From CBDDGJ01 sp965199285 (GTDB lineage Bacteria; Pseudomonadota; Alphaproteobacteria; RS24): 64,000 bases of DNA. Below are positions 50,062-59,273 of the stretch, piece after piece. The notes below the pieces were generated by a model, which worked only from the letters and a program-made list of their open reading frames with translations, did no database searches and was not told the DNA's origin. The position numbers and the translations under genes were made by a program. Positions within the stretch are counted from its first letter, which is position 1. The number at the start of each line of letters is the position of its first letter. The stretch spans positions 1,116,001-1,180,000 of the forward strand of contig OZ240687.1 in NCBI GenBank assembly GCA_965199285.1. The letters are read 5' to 3'.

Positions 50062-51990
50062 TCATGCGATTACGTTAAGCTGATGTTCCGCTTCAGATGT
50101 TTGTATTGATCCTGTTGCTTCTGAAACGTCATCAGGGGCGGATTTTGTATTCATGTCTTGCCCGGATTTTTGCTGTTCCATCTGTTGCTGTGACTGCTGG
50201 AACCCACCTGAGTGAGAAAAGTTTTGCCCATTTTGAAAGCCCGTAAAGCGAATGCCCGCCTCTTCCAACATTTGCACCAGCTTCTGTTCAGCCTCAATAA
50301 TCATTGTTGTTGTTTGGGGGTTTTCGGCCTGTAGCTGCAAATGGATCTGTTGCTCATGCAATGACAGATTTATTTGTAATTGCCCAAGGCGTTCAGGAAC
50401 AAGCTGAATATTAAGCGATTGCCGCCCCATATTCACAGCCTCCAGACTACGCAAAGCCAGCGCCTCCATCCAATCCTCTTGCATCATATTGATGGATTCG
50501 CTCACAGACGGAGCAGGCACGGATGGAGGGCTGTGCTCTGGTGCTGAGGTATGATTAATGTTCTGTGCATCTGTGCGACCTTGTGTTTGCAATACAGAGA
50601 CTGTCGTCACAGCGGGGGATGAAAGTTGTGACAAAGGCGCAGGGCGTGATACGGCACGATATATATTGGTTAGTTTTTTAGGCGATTGTACTGCTAGAAA
50701 CGCATTTTCTGAAACAATAGTGTCGCTATTCTGGTCAACCGATGGTGATTTGCTTGTGCTTACTTTACCATTTGATCCCGTCTGATTATGTGTCTCGCGC
50801 CATGGTGTTGATATTTGTTGCTTCATCATCACCTGTTTTACAGGCGCATGATCCGTCACATGATGATGCGATATGGAGCTTGGCTTCGCGTCACTATCTT
50901 GCCGCGCATTTGCAAACCGATTTAGCTCTAATGATTTTACGTGAGGATTATATGAAGCATCCTCTTCCATAGATATTTCGTCAGGGCTTTCCTGGATTAT
51001 TTTCAGGTTGACCGCTTCTTGTTTCATAACCATATGCGGCTTAGCATCCACGGATTGCGTAATGAGAGTTGGCGCATGTTTTTTGTTAGATGATTGTACG
51101 GGTATGGCTTCGGCTTCGATTAGAATACGGGCATGTGGCGCAATCGTTTCAGGTTTATGTTTTTGTCCATCTATTGACGGCATCAAAGGTGAAGGGCGCG
51201 ATGGTTCATCCTGCCGTCTTATTATATTGGCTTCGACAAAATCTAATTTATTTTCTTCTTTACCCTTGAGTGTAAATTTTTGTGGTCGTAAATGTGCCGC
51301 TAAAACATGCTGAACATTATCCTTAAAGGGGGGCGTATTATCTGCTTGTTGCCTATCTCCTTTTACGAAGCCGGGGGTGAAAATAATTTCAGCTTCGGTT
51401 TCAATTTCAGCTTTGATCTCAGCTGCGGTTTCGATCTCGGCTTTTGCAATCGGGTTTATGATTGCGGAATTATTCACTTCACTATGGCTTGTACGAATAG
51501 ATAGATCAGCAACTGGCACTATATCCGTTTCAGTATCTTGCGATAAAATATCCGGCTGTATTTTAGCGGCATCAGAAACCCGCACCGTATTTTCTTTAGA
51601 CAAAAGCAGAGCTTTATCAGATCGTATAACATCATCAGTCGTCAGAATATTTGGATTTACAAAAACCTGCCCTGGCGCAACCGGGCGGGCGATTTCCAAA
51701 CCATCATTTACCCCCTCCGCAGACGTGGATAAATCAGCATAATCCGGCAAAATGGTTTCAGCTTGTGGCGTGAGATTTTGCACGGGACTCAAAATATTCG
51801 CGGAGATTAAAGCTGATGTTGTTTCAGTAATGACCGGCTTGGCTACCGCCACATTATTTATCGTTTCGTCGATTTGTTGCTGGCTTGCAAATAAGACTGA
51901 GAAAATATTCTCTAACCCGCTATCACCCTTTTTGCCAACTGCAATAGGCGCAATAAGCGTGGTGTCTTTATGTCCTGAAACCTCAATCAT
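50062..51990 (-). CDS. fliK: Flagellar hook-length control protein FliK
   Basis: A 642-residue FliK-like protein. The N-terminal ~500 residues are low-complexity, rich in Ser, Thr, Pro, Gln and acidic residues, as in hook rulers. The C-terminal Flg_hook domain is clear (MGRQSLNIQLVPERLGQLQINLSLHEQQIHLQLQAENPQTTTMIIEAEQKLVQMLEEAGIRF). FliK measures hook length and makes FlhB switch export class. It is long for the family. The ATG at 51990 has no ribosome site; a sigma54-type element at 52002-52017 predicts a start point only one base upstream, so it may be leaderless or translated from the longer operon transcript. Confidence 0.88.
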   Translation of the reverse strand: MIEVSGHKDTTLIAPIAVGKKGDSGLENIFSVLFASQQQIDETINNVAVAKPVITETTSALISANILSPVQNLTPQAETILPDYADLSTSAEGVNDGLEIARPVAPGQVFVNPNILTTDDVIRSDKALLLSKENTVRVSDAAKIQPDILSQDTETDIVPVADLSIRTSHSEVNNSAIINPIAKAEIETAAEIKAEIETEAEIIFTPGFVKGDRQQADNTPPFKDNVQHVLAAHLRPQKFTLKGKEENKLDFVEANIIRRQDEPSRPSPLMPSIDGQKHKPETIAPHARILIEAEAIPVQSSNKKHAPTLITQSVDAKPHMVMKQEAVNLKIIQESPDEISMEEDASYNPHVKSLELNRFANARQDSDAKPSSISHHHVTDHAPVKQVMMKQQISTPWRETHNQTGSNGKVSTSKSPSVDQNSDTIVSENAFLAVQSPKKLTNIYRAVSRPAPLSQLSSPAVTTVSVLQTQGRTDAQNINHTSAPEHSPPSVPAPSVSESINMMQEDWMEALALRSLEAVNMGRQSLNIQLVPERLGQLQINLSLHEQQIHLQLQAENPQTTTMIIEAEQKLVQMLEEAGIRFTGFQNGQNFSHSGGFQQSQQQMEQQKSGQDMNTKSAPDDVSEATGSIQTSEAEHQLNVIA

Positions 51991-52001
51991 ACGCTTTTTA
52001 G

Positions 52002-52017
52002 TGCAAATTAGATGCCA
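52002..52017 (-). promoter_or_regulatory. Possible sigma54 promoter between fliJ and fliK
   Basis: The minus strand reads TGGCATCTAATTTGCA, with GG-N10-GC spacing and a TTGCA -12 box. The predicted start near 51991 is adjacent to the fliK ATG, unlike the 20-26 nt leaders of the other sigma54 promoters here, so this one is less certain. Confidence 0.5.
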
Positions 52018-52020
52018 GTT

Positions 52021-52422
52021 TTATTTCCGTTTGGCCGGAAGAGCTTGCAATGATTTCTCTTCTCTTTTCCTTTGCAAATTACGTGCACAAGTTTCAGCCT
52101 CCGCGATAAAATTATCATGCTTTTTCCATGCTAGTGCCATGTTTTTACTCAGCTCTTTGTGTTTCGCGGTTAATCTGGAAAGGCGTTCACCAAGATTTTG
52201 TGATTGCTCAATCAGCCGCATGCGATACCAGTGCTGCGATCTGAGTTGCAAAATATCTGTTGCCTGCACGCCCTCACCTTCTTGCAAGGCCATCTCAATT
52301 TGAACATGTAGATTTTTGGTTTTCTCTAATTGCTCACTTACATTTTTATGCTCGCGCGACATTTTTATGGCGATGAGTTTTTGCTTAGCCGCCATATGCC
52401 GAAATAGTTTTTCTGAACGCAT
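52021..52422 (-). CDS. fliJ: Flagellar export protein FliJ-like
   Basis: A 133-residue, almost fully helical, strongly charged protein in the position of FliJ, between fliI and fliK. The coiled-coil pattern (AAKQKLIAIKMSREHKNVSEQLEKTKNL; LSRLTAKHKELSKNMALAWKKHDNFIAEAETCARNL) fits FliJ, the stalk-like general chaperone that links FliI to FlhA. Sequence identity alone is weak in this family; position decides. It starts three bases after the fliI stop. Confidence 0.8.
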   Translation of the reverse strand: MRSEKLFRHMAAKQKLIAIKMSREHKNVSEQLEKTKNLHVQIEMALQEGEGVQATDILQLRSQHWYRMRLIEQSQNLGERLSRLTAKHKELSKNMALAWKKHDNFIAEAETCARNLQRKREEKSLQALPAKRK

Positions 52423-52425
52423 TAG

Positions 52426-53763
52426 CTATGTTCCGCGAAGCTCAGAAAATATTTGCAATTCTGATTCTGCTTGTGCAAAGCCGATTGCATCCTTTTCCTC
52501 TTGTTGTATGTAATTCATTAATTGCGGCCATAATTGAATCGCCTCATCCAATTCAACATCTTGACCCGGCGTATACCCGCCCATAAGCATTAATTCACGA
52601 TTTTCCAGATAAAGCGTAACAAGGCGACGGAACCGACGTGCCGCATTTTGTTGTTCAGGCGGGGTAATATCTGTCATGACTCGGCTAATTGATTTACCAA
52701 TATCAATCGCAGGGTAAACTCCCATTTGGGCTTGTTCACGCGATAATAAAATATGCCCATCCAAAATCGCCCGTGCGGTATCAACAACCGGATCATCAGC
52801 ATCATCACCATCGGCAAGCACGGTATAAAAGCCGGTAATGCTGCCTTCGCCAGCCTTGCCCATGCCGGCGCGCTCAATAAGTTGTGGGATAAGCGCAATA
52901 ACCGAAGGCGGGTAGCCTTTAGAGGTTGGGTGCTCGCCTAGAGCCAAGCCAATTTCGCGCTTTGCATGGGCAACGCGGGTCAGTGAATCCATAATCAGTA
53001 AAACATGTTTTCCTTGCGCTCGAAAATATTCGGCAATCGCGGTGGCACGAAAAGCGGCGCGAATGCGTAGCAAGGATGATCGATCAGCCGGCTCCGCAAC
53101 CACAACCATATGCCCGCGCGCTTCACTATTCATGACATTTTGTACAAAATGACCAACCTCACGACCACGTTCACCGATAAGACCGACAACCACAATATCG
53201 GCTTTTGTGTAGCGGCTCATCATCCCTAATAAAACAGATTTGCCAACCCCGGAGCCTGCAATCACCCCTACCCTTTGCCCCCGTCCAACCGTTGTGATAC
53301 CGTTAATCACCCGCACCCCAACATCAAGCGGTTCACTAATTTTTTGCCGCGCGAGAGGGTTAATCGGCTTTCCTCCCAATGGCCAGTAATCATTCAGAAT
53401 AGGAGGGGGGCGATCATCAAGCGGATGCCCCAGCGCATCTATCACACGCCCCAAAAGCGCCTCGCCAAGTTTAATATGATCCTCTTCATCATATAAATAA
53501 ACTCTAGCACCAACCCGAATAGGGGCATTTTGTTCATAAACCGAAAGCAGGTTTTTGCCTTGATCAAAGCCAATTAATTCCGCACATATGGTTTCCCCCG
53601 GATGTATGGTTTCAATATGACAAAGCGCACCAATACGGGCGGGGAACCCATCACAATGAATGATCTGTCCATCAAACCGGCTAACTCGTCCCGATAGGCG
53701 CAAATTTGTCGCGGCCGGAATTTGCTTTAATCTCTGTCGCAATTTATGGGCAAGACCGCTCAC
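52426..53763 (-). CDS. fliI: Flagellum-specific ATPase FliI
   Basis: A 445-residue FliI, homologous to the F1 beta subunit, which energises flagellar protein export. Walker A is VGVIAGSGVGKSVLLGM, Walker B HVLLIMDSLTRVAHAKREIGLALGE; SKGYPPSVIALIPQLIERAG and DDPVVDTARAILDGHILLSRE are family hallmarks. GTG start, overlapping the fliH stop by four bases (GTGA). Confidence 0.97.
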   Translation of the reverse strand: MSGLAHKLRQRLKQIPAATNLRLSGRVSRFDGQIIHCDGFPARIGALCHIETIHPGETICAELIGFDQGKNLLSVYEQNAPIRVGARVYLYDEEDHIKLGEALLGRVIDALGHPLDDRPPPILNDYWPLGGKPINPLARQKISEPLDVGVRVINGITTVGRGQRVGVIAGSGVGKSVLLGMMSRYTKADIVVVGLIGERGREVGHFVQNVMNSEARGHMVVVAEPADRSSLLRIRAAFRATAIAEYFRAQGKHVLLIMDSLTRVAHAKREIGLALGEHPTSKGYPPSVIALIPQLIERAGMGKAGEGSITGFYTVLADGDDADDPVVDTARAILDGHILLSREQAQMGVYPAIDIGKSISRVMTDITPPEQQNAARRFRRLVTLYLENRELMLMGGYTPGQDVELDEAIQLWPQLMNYIQQEEKDAIGFAQAESELQIFSELRGT

Positions 53764-54626
53764 GGGCTGTCACTTTCAAAAGATAGTAAATCTTCAATCT
53801 CAATCGTCCCCACCGCAATCCGAATATCGCCATGCGAAAGCTGTGGATCGGCTGAAAAGATCGCATCGGGGAGAATATTATGCCGCTCAATAAAGGGGCG
53901 GATAATCTCCAAATCCTGTGGGTTAAGTTTAATAAAAGGTGATTGCGTCACCCTTCCCAAGCGCTGTAGTAAGAGGTCAATACGATCTACAAAACCGGTT
54001 GGTGACTCTTTTATCGCTTGGCCTAACCGCTTTTGCGTTAATTGCAAAATAACCGCCTCAATCGATTTTGATAAATCTTCATGATCGGTTTCATTAAGGC
54101 TTGTGAGCGTCATAACCATATTTTCAAAACTTGCAAGCGCCTGTGTGAAGGATTGATCTAACGTATCTTTCGCCTCCTTCGCCCCTTCAATTTTGCCCGT
54201 CTCATAACCCTTCTCATAGCCCTGTTCATGACCTTGTGCTTGCCCCTCGGCAAAGGCGGCTTTTTTTATCTCTTCCAGCTGTTGAGAAGAGGGGTTTTTC
54301 TCTGCATCGACATTGGCTGAGGGTTCCGGCTCATTATCAGTAGCGCGATGATCTTTGTCTTCTTGCGCTAATATTGTTTCATCAGGTTTTTTTATCTCAT
54401 CCGCCTGCTCAATTTCTTTATCTGGCTCACTTTCTTTATCCGGCCTACCGGGCATAGACGTGGGCGCATTTCCAGAAATCTTTTCTTTCAGGGGTTGAGG
54501 TTCAAATAAAGATGCCGGGCGGATAGGAACATTCTCCGTCGCCTTATAATCCGCCCCGCGTGAGCGCGCGAGAATTTGTTCAATCTCATTGCGACTTAAG
54601 GAAATAATGTCTTGTGTGTCATTCAT
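53760..54626 (-). CDS. fliH: Flagellar assembly protein FliH
   Basis: A 288-residue FliH, the negative regulator and stalk of FliI. The N-terminal half is acidic and low complexity (PDKESEPDKEIEQADEIK and similar), then a coiled coil with Gly/Gln repeats (EGQAQGHEQGYEKGYETGKIEGA) that is typical for FliH. The C-terminal domain resembles the V-type E subunit (LGRVTQSPFIKLNPQDLEIIRPFIERHNILPDAIFSADPQLSHGDIRI). It starts 18 bases after fliG and overlaps fliI by four bases. Confidence 0.9.
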   Translation of the reverse strand: MNDTQDIISLSRNEIEQILARSRGADYKATENVPIRPASLFEPQPLKEKISGNAPTSMPGRPDKESEPDKEIEQADEIKKPDETILAQEDKDHRATDNEPEPSANVDAEKNPSSQQLEEIKKAAFAEGQAQGHEQGYEKGYETGKIEGAKEAKDTLDQSFTQALASFENMVMTLTSLNETDHEDLSKSIEAVILQLTQKRLGQAIKESPTGFVDRIDLLLQRLGRVTQSPFIKLNPQDLEIIRPFIERHNILPDAIFSADPQLSHGDIRIAVGTIEIEDLLSFESDSP

Positions 54627-54643
54627 ATTTGCTTACGCCTTGC

Positions 54644-55678
54644 TTAGACAAAATCATCCCCTCCCCGCCCGGCCAACACAATGGTTCCATCATCAGAGAG
54701 TTTGCGCGCAACCGAAATAATTCGATTTTGTGCATCCTTAACCTCGGTCAAGCGAACAGGCCCTAAGGCTTCCATTTCATCTTTCACATTTGCTGCTGCA
54801 CGCGTAGACATGCAACTAAATAGTTTCTCACGCAGTGCTTCATCCGCGCCCTTAAGCCCCAGCACGAGATCTTCCAGCTCAACATTACGCAACAAAATCT
54901 GCAAGGATTTCTCATCAGAAATAATTAATGTATCAAATACGAACATGCTTTCTTGAATCGCTGTTGCCAATTCTTTATCCGATTTCAAACCTTTCATGAT
55001 CCGCATTTCCATATCCTGCTTGGTGAAGTTCATAATCCGAGCGGCGGCTTTCACGCCGCCCACTTGGGTTGCGCGCAATGTCGTATTGGTTTTAAATTTC
55101 GTTTGCAAAACAAGTTCTAGCTCGTTTAAAGCCTCCGGCTGCACGGTTTCGAGCGTCGCAATTCGGAAAATAATTTCTGCCTGTCTTTCTTCTGGCAACA
55201 TGCCGAGCACATCGGCGGCAATTGCATAATCCAGATAAGAAATCACCAATGCCATTATTTGCGGATGCTCATCAATGATTAGCTCAGCAACAGCGCGGGC
55301 ATCCATCCAATCCAGAATCTCGATAGGCCGATCACTGCTTGGGGGGGTGATCCGACTTAACACACTTTGCGCTTTATCATCGCCCAAAGCGCGCGTCAGT
55401 ACATTACGAATATAATTGCCAGCGCCCAACCCTAAGCTGGTCTGCTGTTTAATGATAGTTAGAAATTCATCCAACACGAGATTAACCGTTTCCTGATCTA
55501 ACCCTTGTACGGAATACATCGCACTTCCTAAATGCTGAACCTCGGCAGGGGTAAGGTTGCGTAAAATCTCCGCCGCTTCCTCTTCCCCGAGCAGCATCAT
55601 TAAGATGGCGGATTTTTGCGTGCCCGTAAGACTATCGTAAAATTCGCTATTGTTTTTGTCTTCTTGTACGTCAGCCAT
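54644..55678 (-). CDS. fliG: Flagellar motor switch protein FliG
   Basis: A 344-residue FliG, the rotor part that interacts with the stator. N-terminal FliF-binding domain (LTGTQKSAILMMLLGEEEAAEILRNLTPAEVQHLGSAMY), a middle domain with EHPQIMALVISYLD, and the C-terminal torque helix region (ELEDLVLGLKGADEALREKLFSCMSTRAAANVKDEMEALGPVRLTEV) with the charged residues that face MotA. Normal length. It starts 13 bases after fliF. Confidence 0.97.
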   Translation of the reverse strand: MADVQEDKNNSEFYDSLTGTQKSAILMMLLGEEEAAEILRNLTPAEVQHLGSAMYSVQGLDQETVNLVLDEFLTIIKQQTSLGLGAGNYIRNVLTRALGDDKAQSVLSRITPPSSDRPIEILDWMDARAVAELIIDEHPQIMALVISYLDYAIAADVLGMLPEERQAEIIFRIATLETVQPEALNELELVLQTKFKTNTTLRATQVGGVKAAARIMNFTKQDMEMRIMKGLKSDKELATAIQESMFVFDTLIISDEKSLQILLRNVELEDLVLGLKGADEALREKLFSCMSTRAAANVKDEMEALGPVRLTEVKDAQNRIISVARKLSDDGTIVLAGRGGDDFV

Positions 55679-55690
55679 ATCTTCGCTCTT

Positions 55691-57415
55691 CTATACAACC
55701 TCGTCAAGATCAGCTCGCATCATAGCTTTAAACACATTAGACACACGCCCTGCCTCATCTGACACAATCATCCGTATAACCGCAACCTTGTCATCATAAG
55801 TATTGGCCGTATCCAGCATTTCGGCAGAAATAGATTGTTTCTTAGGTTTAAGTTTCGCTTTTATATCTTCCAGCGTTTCGCCTTCGCCGACTTCAACTGT
55901 ATCAATATTAATTTCCTCATCCGCCAATAATGTTGTCTGCCCAACTTGTCCGCTTGCGGCGGGAACCATGATCCGATTAATCAATGGCCGGGCAATACCG
56001 AAAGCAACAATCGCTAATAAAATCACCAGGATTGTATTATCAATCGTATCAAATAATTTTTCACTTTCATGCCATTCTGCACTCACCGCTTCAACTTCTG
56101 GCGCAAAGGGCGCGGCTTGTAAGGTTATGGTATCACCGCGGCGCTCATCAATTCCGATGGCATCGCGCACCAGACTTGTAATAATATCTCTTTGCGCTTC
56201 GGTTATCTCAATAATGGAAACCTCGCCTGTCTCTTCATCAATCATTTCATTTTCGCGCACCAGCACTGAAACAGATATTTTCTTCAATAGATTTGTGGGG
56301 TTTTGTGTATTTGAGATAACCCGGCTCACCTCATAGTTTCGAACTTCATTACTATTGCGCCTTTGGATAAGACCCGTCTTAGTATCCGTATCCGTTCCCT
56401 CAGAAATAACACCGGCCGTAATTTCTGCTTCCGTTGGCGGTGTATTGCTTACCGCCCCAGGAATACCGCGCGCCGAGGGCTGATTTGTAACTTCCAGATT
56501 ATTTTGTTCCGACCGCAAAGCATTCTTTTTGGGGTCAACAATTTCTTCCGTCCTCTCGCTCCGGGTGAAATCGATATCAAGGTTAACTTGCGCGCGGACA
56601 TTGCCATTGCCAACAATCGGAACCAGAAGCGACATTATGCGTTGCTGATAAATCGTCTCGAGCTTCATGCGATATTGTAATTGCGAATGGCTAAGTACGC
56701 CAACCATATCATCATGCGATTTTGATAAAAGGTTACCATATTGGTCAATCACGGTTACTTTTTCGCGTGACATCATCGGAATAGAAGAAGAGACAAGATG
56801 CACGATCGCCTCGATTTGTGTTTCGCCTAACACGCGACCGGGTTTCATTTGCAAAAATATAGATGCCGCAGGCTCTGGTTGTTTACGCGCAAAAGCAGAT
56901 TTTTCCGGCAAAGCAAGATGCACACGAGCAACAGCCACCCCTTGAACTTCACTAATAGAGCGTGCCAATTCAGCTTCTTGCGCCTGCTTTAAGCGCATAT
57001 TTTCTATTGAGCGACTGCTCCCCATCGGCATTTCACTTAAACCCTGATAACCGTCAGGCACACTTGCAGGTAAACCTTGCCCGGCAAGAGCAATACGGGC
57101 GTGATGATAATCTGATACAGGAACCATAACTTCACCCGTTGCCGGATCTAAAGTTACATCAACCCCAATATTCTTAAGGGCATCGACCACGCGCCCCTTA
57201 TCTGCTTCACTTAAGCCAGCATAGAGCGTGGTTCGTTCTCCCCCTTGCATGGATAAAAAAGCAAGTAAACTTATAACCGCAATAACCCCAATTCCAATCG
57301 CCGGTAACGCACGGCGAACAGCCGGTTGATCTAAAAGGCTGCGGGTTTGGCTAATAAAGCGTGCAGGCATTGTTGTACTTGCATTCGCTGGTGCAATCGT
57401 TGTTGTCTCTGACAT
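55691..57415 (-). CDS. fliF: Flagellar MS-ring protein FliF
   Basis: A 574-residue FliF. The first membrane helix lies near residue 38-55 (LPAIGIGVIAVISLLAFLSM) and the second near 465-485 (FDTIDNTILVILLAIVAFGIARPLI). The ring-building domains lie between them (RTTLYAGLSEADKGRVVDALKNIGVDV; ARVHLALPEKSAFARKQPEPAASIFLQMKPG). The C-terminal FliG-binding tail is present (NVFKAMMRADLDEVV). It is the base of the flagellum. It begins 15 bases after fliE. Confidence 0.97.
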   Translation of the reverse strand: MSETTTIAPANASTTMPARFISQTRSLLDQPAVRRALPAIGIGVIAVISLLAFLSMQGGERTTLYAGLSEADKGRVVDALKNIGVDVTLDPATGEVMVPVSDYHHARIALAGQGLPASVPDGYQGLSEMPMGSSRSIENMRLKQAQEAELARSISEVQGVAVARVHLALPEKSAFARKQPEPAASIFLQMKPGRVLGETQIEAIVHLVSSSIPMMSREKVTVIDQYGNLLSKSHDDMVGVLSHSQLQYRMKLETIYQQRIMSLLVPIVGNGNVRAQVNLDIDFTRSERTEEIVDPKKNALRSEQNNLEVTNQPSARGIPGAVSNTPPTEAEITAGVISEGTDTDTKTGLIQRRNSNEVRNYEVSRVISNTQNPTNLLKKISVSVLVRENEMIDEETGEVSIIEITEAQRDIITSLVRDAIGIDERRGDTITLQAAPFAPEVEAVSAEWHESEKLFDTIDNTILVILLAIVAFGIARPLINRIMVPAASGQVGQTTLLADEEINIDTVEVGEGETLEDIKAKLKPKKQSISAEMLDTANTYDDKVAVIRMIVSDEAGRVSNVFKAMMRADLDEVV

Positions 57416-57429
57416 GGTTCCCTCAATAA

Positions 57430-57750
57430 TTAAACGGGCATATTCATTATATCTTTATAGGCACTCAAAACTTTGTTGCGGACATTTAAGGTCATCTGAA
57501 ACCCAAGCGATGAAATTTGCTTTTGCACCATCACTTTTGACAAATCGGTTTCCAGCCCTAGCTCATATGCCTGTGTTAGCTCACTTGCCTGCTTTTGCGC
57601 CCGGGCGACATCATTAATCGCGTCTCCAATTTCGTCTGCAAAGCCTTGCGACTCCTTCGGAGCCAAATTTTGTTCAGCCCGCGTTTCAATCTGTTTTTGG
57701 AGCTGCCCGAAATCGCGCCCTAAAACACTTGTAGATAATTTTATATGCAT
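57430..57750 (-). CDS. fliE: Flagellar hook-basal body protein FliE
   Basis: A 106-residue FliE with the conserved C-terminal half (FADEIGDAINDVARAQKQASELTQAYELGLETDLSKVMVQKQISSLGFQMTLNVRNKVLSAYKDIMNMPV). It joins the MS ring to the rod and is the first exported substrate. It lies 17 bases after the activator gene and directly before fliF. Confidence 0.96.
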   Translation of the reverse strand: MHIKLSTSVLGRDFGQLQKQIETRAEQNLAPKESQGFADEIGDAINDVARAQKQASELTQAYELGLETDLSKVMVQKQISSLGFQMTLNVRNKVLSAYKDIMNMPV

Positions 57751-57767
57751 CTTTATGAAACAGCTTT

Positions 57768-58928
57768 CTATACAACCAGGCGGTGTTGTAATTCAGTCAT
57801 CGGCATAAGATTGGCTAATTGCTCCGATTCTGGCTCCAAGATAATATCATTGGCGGTGATACATTCACTGTCAGATAAAACCAGCGCTCGTTGCAATACA
57901 TTTTCAAGCTCCCGCACATTACCGGGCCAATTATGCTGGCATAATAGATCAATGGCGCTCTCATCCAGCCATGCACAGTGGCCATCATGCTTGCGATGCC
58001 GTTGCAGCAAAACGCTCGCGATCGGTACAATATCATCGGGGCGGGTGCAAAGAGCCTGTGTGTTGACCGGAAAGACGTTCAGCCGATAATATAAATCTTC
58101 ACGAAAACGTCCCGCCTTAACTTCTTCAAGCATTTGCCGATTGGTTGTTGCCAACACCCTTACATTCACCGCAATGTCTTGATGCGCCCCGATTGGGGTG
58201 ACAGATTTTTCCTGCAGCACGCGCAATAATTTTGCTTGTAAGGATAAGGGCATTTCCGAGATTTCATCTAATAATAGAGTACCATCTTCAGCTGCCCGGA
58301 AAATCCCCTTATTGGCGCTACTCGCCCCCGTAAAAGCGCCCTTTTCATGCCCAAACAAAATCGCCTCCAGCATATTTTCAGGGATAGCCGCACAATTTAC
58401 CGCTATAAAGGGGTGTGCCTTACGCAATGAATGCTGATGGATGAATTTTGCAATAACTTCTTTGCCGGTTCCCGTAGGCCCATTAATCAGAACCGTCACC
58501 TCATTTGCCGCGACCTTTTGCGCCAGCTGAATAAATTTTAAACTCGTCTCAGCCCCCAAAGCAATATGGCGATCATCGCACACCAGACTTGCAATCATTT
58601 GCAACCCATAATTATGGGATAACAAATTGCTTGATGATACGGGGATATGGATATGCACAAGCCGACCACCCATTTGCTCTTCTATATGTGCATCTATGGC
58701 CTGCTCATGAATAATGAATATTTTTTTCACCTTAGCCTGCCGCGCCATAGCAATGATCGCTTCATTGCCACCTATGGTGGTAACGAAACCAACCGCACAG
58801 ATAAGTATCTCAGTGGATATAGGAATCGTCGTTTCTTCTATAATAGAATAATCCGCAAGCCGTAACGATAAAATATGTGCCAAATCCGATGCAGTTGTAA
58901 GGTCACGCTCAATAATACAAATCGACAT
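57768..58928 (-). CDS. Sigma54-dependent flagellar activator, FlbD-like, without DNA-binding domain
   Basis: A 386-residue enhancer-binding-type protein at the head of the fli operon. Residues 1-120 look like a receiver-type domain without a phosphorylatable Asp. The AAA+ domain is complete: Walker A GPTGTGKE (150-157), GAFTGA loop (197-202) that touches sigma54, Walker B LLLDE (218-222), and NWPGNVREL. The protein ends about 40 residues after this motif, without the Fis-type helix-turn-helix of FlbD. The stop is followed 17 bases later by fliE, so no HTH is hidden by a frameshift. The ATG at 58928 has AGGAG six bases upstream. It may act from solution, as H. pylori FlgR does, or with the second activator. 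Confidence 0.85.
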   Translation of the reverse strand: MSICIIERDLTTASDLAHILSLRLADYSIIEETTIPISTEILICAVGFVTTIGGNEAIIAMARQAKVKKIFIIHEQAIDAHIEEQMGGRLVHIHIPVSSSNLLSHNYGLQMIASLVCDDRHIALGAETSLKFIQLAQKVAANEVTVLINGPTGTGKEVIAKFIHQHSLRKAHPFIAVNCAAIPENMLEAILFGHEKGAFTGASSANKGIFRAAEDGTLLLDEISEMPLSLQAKLLRVLQEKSVTPIGAHQDIAVNVRVLATTNRQMLEEVKAGRFREDLYYRLNVFPVNTQALCTRPDDIVPIASVLLQRHRKHDGHCAWLDESAIDLLCQHNWPGNVRELENVLQRALVLSDSECITANDIILEPESEQLANLMPMTELQHRLVV

Positions 58929-58959
58929 AATAGCTCCTCTCGCTTCTGAACAAGAAGAA

Positions 58960-58976
58960 GGCAAAAACCTTGCCAA
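58960..58976 (-). promoter_or_regulatory. Sigma54 (-24/-12) promoter of the activator-fliE-fliF operon
   Basis: The minus strand reads TTGGCAAGGTTTTTGCC with GG-N10-GC. The predicted start near 58949 leaves a 21-nt leader with a good ribosome site. The element is nearly palindromic, so the plus strand also shows GGCAAAAACCTTGC with the same spacing. Confidence 0.75.
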
Positions 58977-59009
58977 ACTACGCTTCACCCTCACATAGAC
59001 AAACCTTAA

Positions 59010-59024
59010 TTAATATATTGTTAA
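59010..59024 (-). promoter_or_regulatory. CtrA-type site (TTAA-N7-TTAA) upstream of the FlbD-like gene
   Basis: TTAATATATTGTTAA matches TTAA-N7-TTAA exactly. It lies 82-96 bases before the activator ATG and about 35 bases upstream of the sigma54 promoter. The setting suits CtrA control of an early flagellar operon as in Caulobacter. Confidence 0.5.
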
Positions 59025-59258
59025 ATTTTCCACAGATATACAGAAAAATATACCAAAAATTAATTAAATTAATTGATTTATTTAGAATGTATGGTAAAAC
59101 ATATCTACATCTCATCAATGAGACAATATTTTGACATAAAGGAACGACAAAATTTTATCATTCATTATTATTGATGGTTATTAAATTAAAAAAGTAATAC
59201 AGAAGAAATTATAAATATTAGAAATTAGCAATTCAAATTAACCTACTCGGAGAATAAA

Positions 59259-59273
59259 TTAATCATAAATTAA
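59259..59273 (+). promoter_or_regulatory. CtrA-type site (TTAA-N7-TTAA) upstream of the second activator gene
   Basis: TTAATCATAAATTAA matches TTAA-N7-TTAA exactly and ends 61 bases before the ATG at 59335. A further TTAA follows after six bases. It could drive the activator gene under CtrA. Confidence 0.5.

Noticed and set aside
57751..57790. A frameshift hiding a helix-turn-helix at the end of the FlbD-like gene
   Set aside because: Only 17 bases separate its stop from the intact fliE start, too few for a DNA-binding domain in any frame.
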